From contig NZ_JAFCJT010000001.1 in the NCBI RefSeq assembly GCF_018130785.1, positions 806,001 through 870,000 of the forward strand: a DNA stretch of 64,000 nt, written 5' to 3'. The position numbers and the translations under genes are program-made. Below the pieces are notes generated by a model. The model saw only the letters and a program-made list of their open reading frames with translations, was not told the origin of the DNA and did not search any database. The DNA is from Bradyrhizobium liaoningense. Lineage in GTDB: Bacteria; Pseudomonadota; Alphaproteobacteria; Rhizobiales; Xanthobacteraceae. Positions 63,144-64,000 of the stretch are shown piece by piece. Positions within the stretch are counted from its first letter, which is position 1; each line of letters starts with the position of its first letter.

Positions 63144-64000
63144 ACACGCGCCGCACCTCGCTCTGCGTTTCCTTCACGCGGGCCTCGAGCGAGGAGAAAT
63201 CCGGCGCATCGCCGGCGCGCGCCATGACGCGCTGAAGGTCGGTGCCGGCAGTGTCGGGCTTGAAGCCATCACTGACGCAGAGCCGCAGGATCTGCGTCAA
63301 ATCGTGATAGAGCCGCGCCGCGGCGCGCAGGATTTCCGCCTCCGACTGCGGCAACACGCCGAGCTTGGCGGCGTTGTCCAGCACCTGGAGGGTGCTGACA
63401 TCCAATATCTCCGGCTGGTCGTGGGCGTGCACGAGCTGGAGATATTGCGCAATGAAGTCGATATCGACCATGCCGCCGGCGGCGTATTTGAGATCCCAAT
63501 GGTCGCTCTCGCCCTTCTCCTGCGCGATGGCGCGCCGCATATCGGCGACGTCGTTGGCAATGATCGCCCGGTCGCGGCGGCGGGTCAGGACATCGCGGAT
63601 GATGCGCTCGATCCGCTCACGGAATTCATCCGAGGCCGATACCACGCGGGCGCGGGTCAGGGCCATGTGCTCCCAGGTCCAGGCCTCGTTGGCCTGGTAG
63701 TCCGCGAATGAGACGAGACTCGACGCGACCGGACCGGCGCGTCCCGACGGGCGCAGCCGCATATCGATCTCGTACAGCACACCGTAATTGGTGCGCGTGG
63801 TGAAGGCGCTGATCAGGCGCTGGGTGAAGCGCGCGAAGTAGTGTGCACCCTGAAGCGATTTTGGCCCGTCGGAGTCCGGATTGTCGCTGTCGAAATCGTA
63901 CAGCAGGATCAGGTCGAGATCGGACGATGCCGTCATCTCGCGGCTGCCGAGCCGGCCCATCGCGATGATCGCGGTCTCCTGATCCTTGATACGGCCGTGT
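63118..64000 (-). CDS. glnE: Glutamine synthetase adenylyltransferase (GlnE), 3' end, 5' truncated by window
   Basis: About 294 residues of the C-terminal adenylyl transferase part. The nucleotidyltransferase motif MGRLGSREMTASSDLDLILLYD and MRLRPSGRAGPVASSLVSF, then KYAAGGMVDIDFIAQYLQL, match the second (adenylylating) half of GlnE. The protein continues beyond the window. It controls glutamine synthetase by adenylylation. The gene converges on fdsD with a 26-base overlap. Confidence 0.93.
   Translation of the reverse strand, partial: HGRIKDQETAIIAMGRLGSREMTASSDLDLILLYDFDSDNPDSDGPKSLQGAHYFARFTQRLISAFTTRTNYGVLYEIDMRLRPSGRAGPVASSLVSFADYQANEAWTWEHMALTRARVVSASDEFRERIERIIRDVLTRRRDRAIIANDVADMRRAIAQEKGESDHWDLKYAAGGMVDIDFIAQYLQLVHAHDQPEILDVSTLQVLDNAAKLGVLPQSEAEILRAAARLYHDLTQILRLCVSDGFKPDTAGTDLQRVMARAGDAPDFSSLEARVKETQSEVRRVFTAQLEGK

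Overview
The window is GC-rich chromosomal DNA from an alphaproteobacterium. The gene content, the style of the intergenic palindromes and the protein sequences all point to the Bradyrhizobium/Rhodopseudomonas group; the exact species cannot be named from the sequence alone. No rRNA, tRNA, transposase, phage gene or CRISPR array was seen. Transfer appears limited to small-scale rearrangement around dispersed palindromic repeats.

Layout. 1-2.8 kb: end of a molybdenum hydroxylase (aldehyde/xanthine oxidoreductase) operon. 2.9-11.3 kb: mixed metabolism, with a PLP amino-acid decarboxylase, GNAT acetyltransferase, ornithine-cyclodeaminase family protein, stray flagellar-rod-like protein, 2-hydroxyacid dehydrogenase, split thiamine-diphosphate decarboxylase, VanZ-like protein and a secreted protein. 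11.4-16.9 kb: glyoxylate-to-glycerate genes gcl-hyi-glxR (minus strand) followed by an adenine deaminase. 17-21.7 kb: NYN-domain protein, a tctCBA tripartite transporter and an IclR regulator. 21.9-28.3 kb: oxalate core, with an ADP-forming acyl-CoA ligase divergent from a gntR-oxc-frc operon. 28.6-36.9 kb: MFS carrier, bioB, small conserved proteins, cspA, SRPBCC protein, Hsp70-like protein and a 45-residue ORF. 37.3-46.3 kb: second tctCBA, two tandem oxalate/formate-type MFS carriers, a CBS-pair protein, a PanE-family reductase and an FAH-family protein. 46.4-56 kb: small membrane and secreted proteins, nitronate monooxygenase, quinone-oxidoreductase-like protein, CDF metal transporter and PAS histidine kinase. 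56-63.1 kb: LysR regulator divergent from fdsGBA-fdhD-fdsD (NAD-dependent molybdenum formate dehydrogenase), then the end of glnE.

How it fits together. The window looks like a dispersed oxalate/formate island. Oxalate would enter by the OFA carriers, be converted to oxalyl-CoA by Frc (or primed by the acyl-CoA ligase), be decarboxylated by Oxc to formyl-CoA, and leave as formate, which FdsGBAD oxidises to CO2 with NADH production. Assimilation is possible if the PanE-family protein is an oxalyl-CoA reductase, as PanE2 is in Methylobacterium extorquens: the glyoxylate formed would pass through Gcl, Hyi and GlxR to glycerate, all encoded here.

The strongest new observation is a shared 17-bp operator-like palindrome, TGGNAT-N5-ATNCCA. 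It lies before the acyl-CoA ligase, the gntR-oxc-frc operon, both OFA carriers and the CBS protein, with an extra copy 0.36 kb upstream of the first OFA carrier and a degenerate copy before the 45-residue ORF. This suggests one GntR-controlled regulon spread over about 20 kb and including uncharacterised members. The LysR/fds intergenic region carries a perfect LysR-type box (ATTG-N7-CAAT). Two places (after the 28.6-kb MFS gene and after the SRPBCC gene) hold duplicated gene 3' ends, scars of lost or rearranged paralogues.
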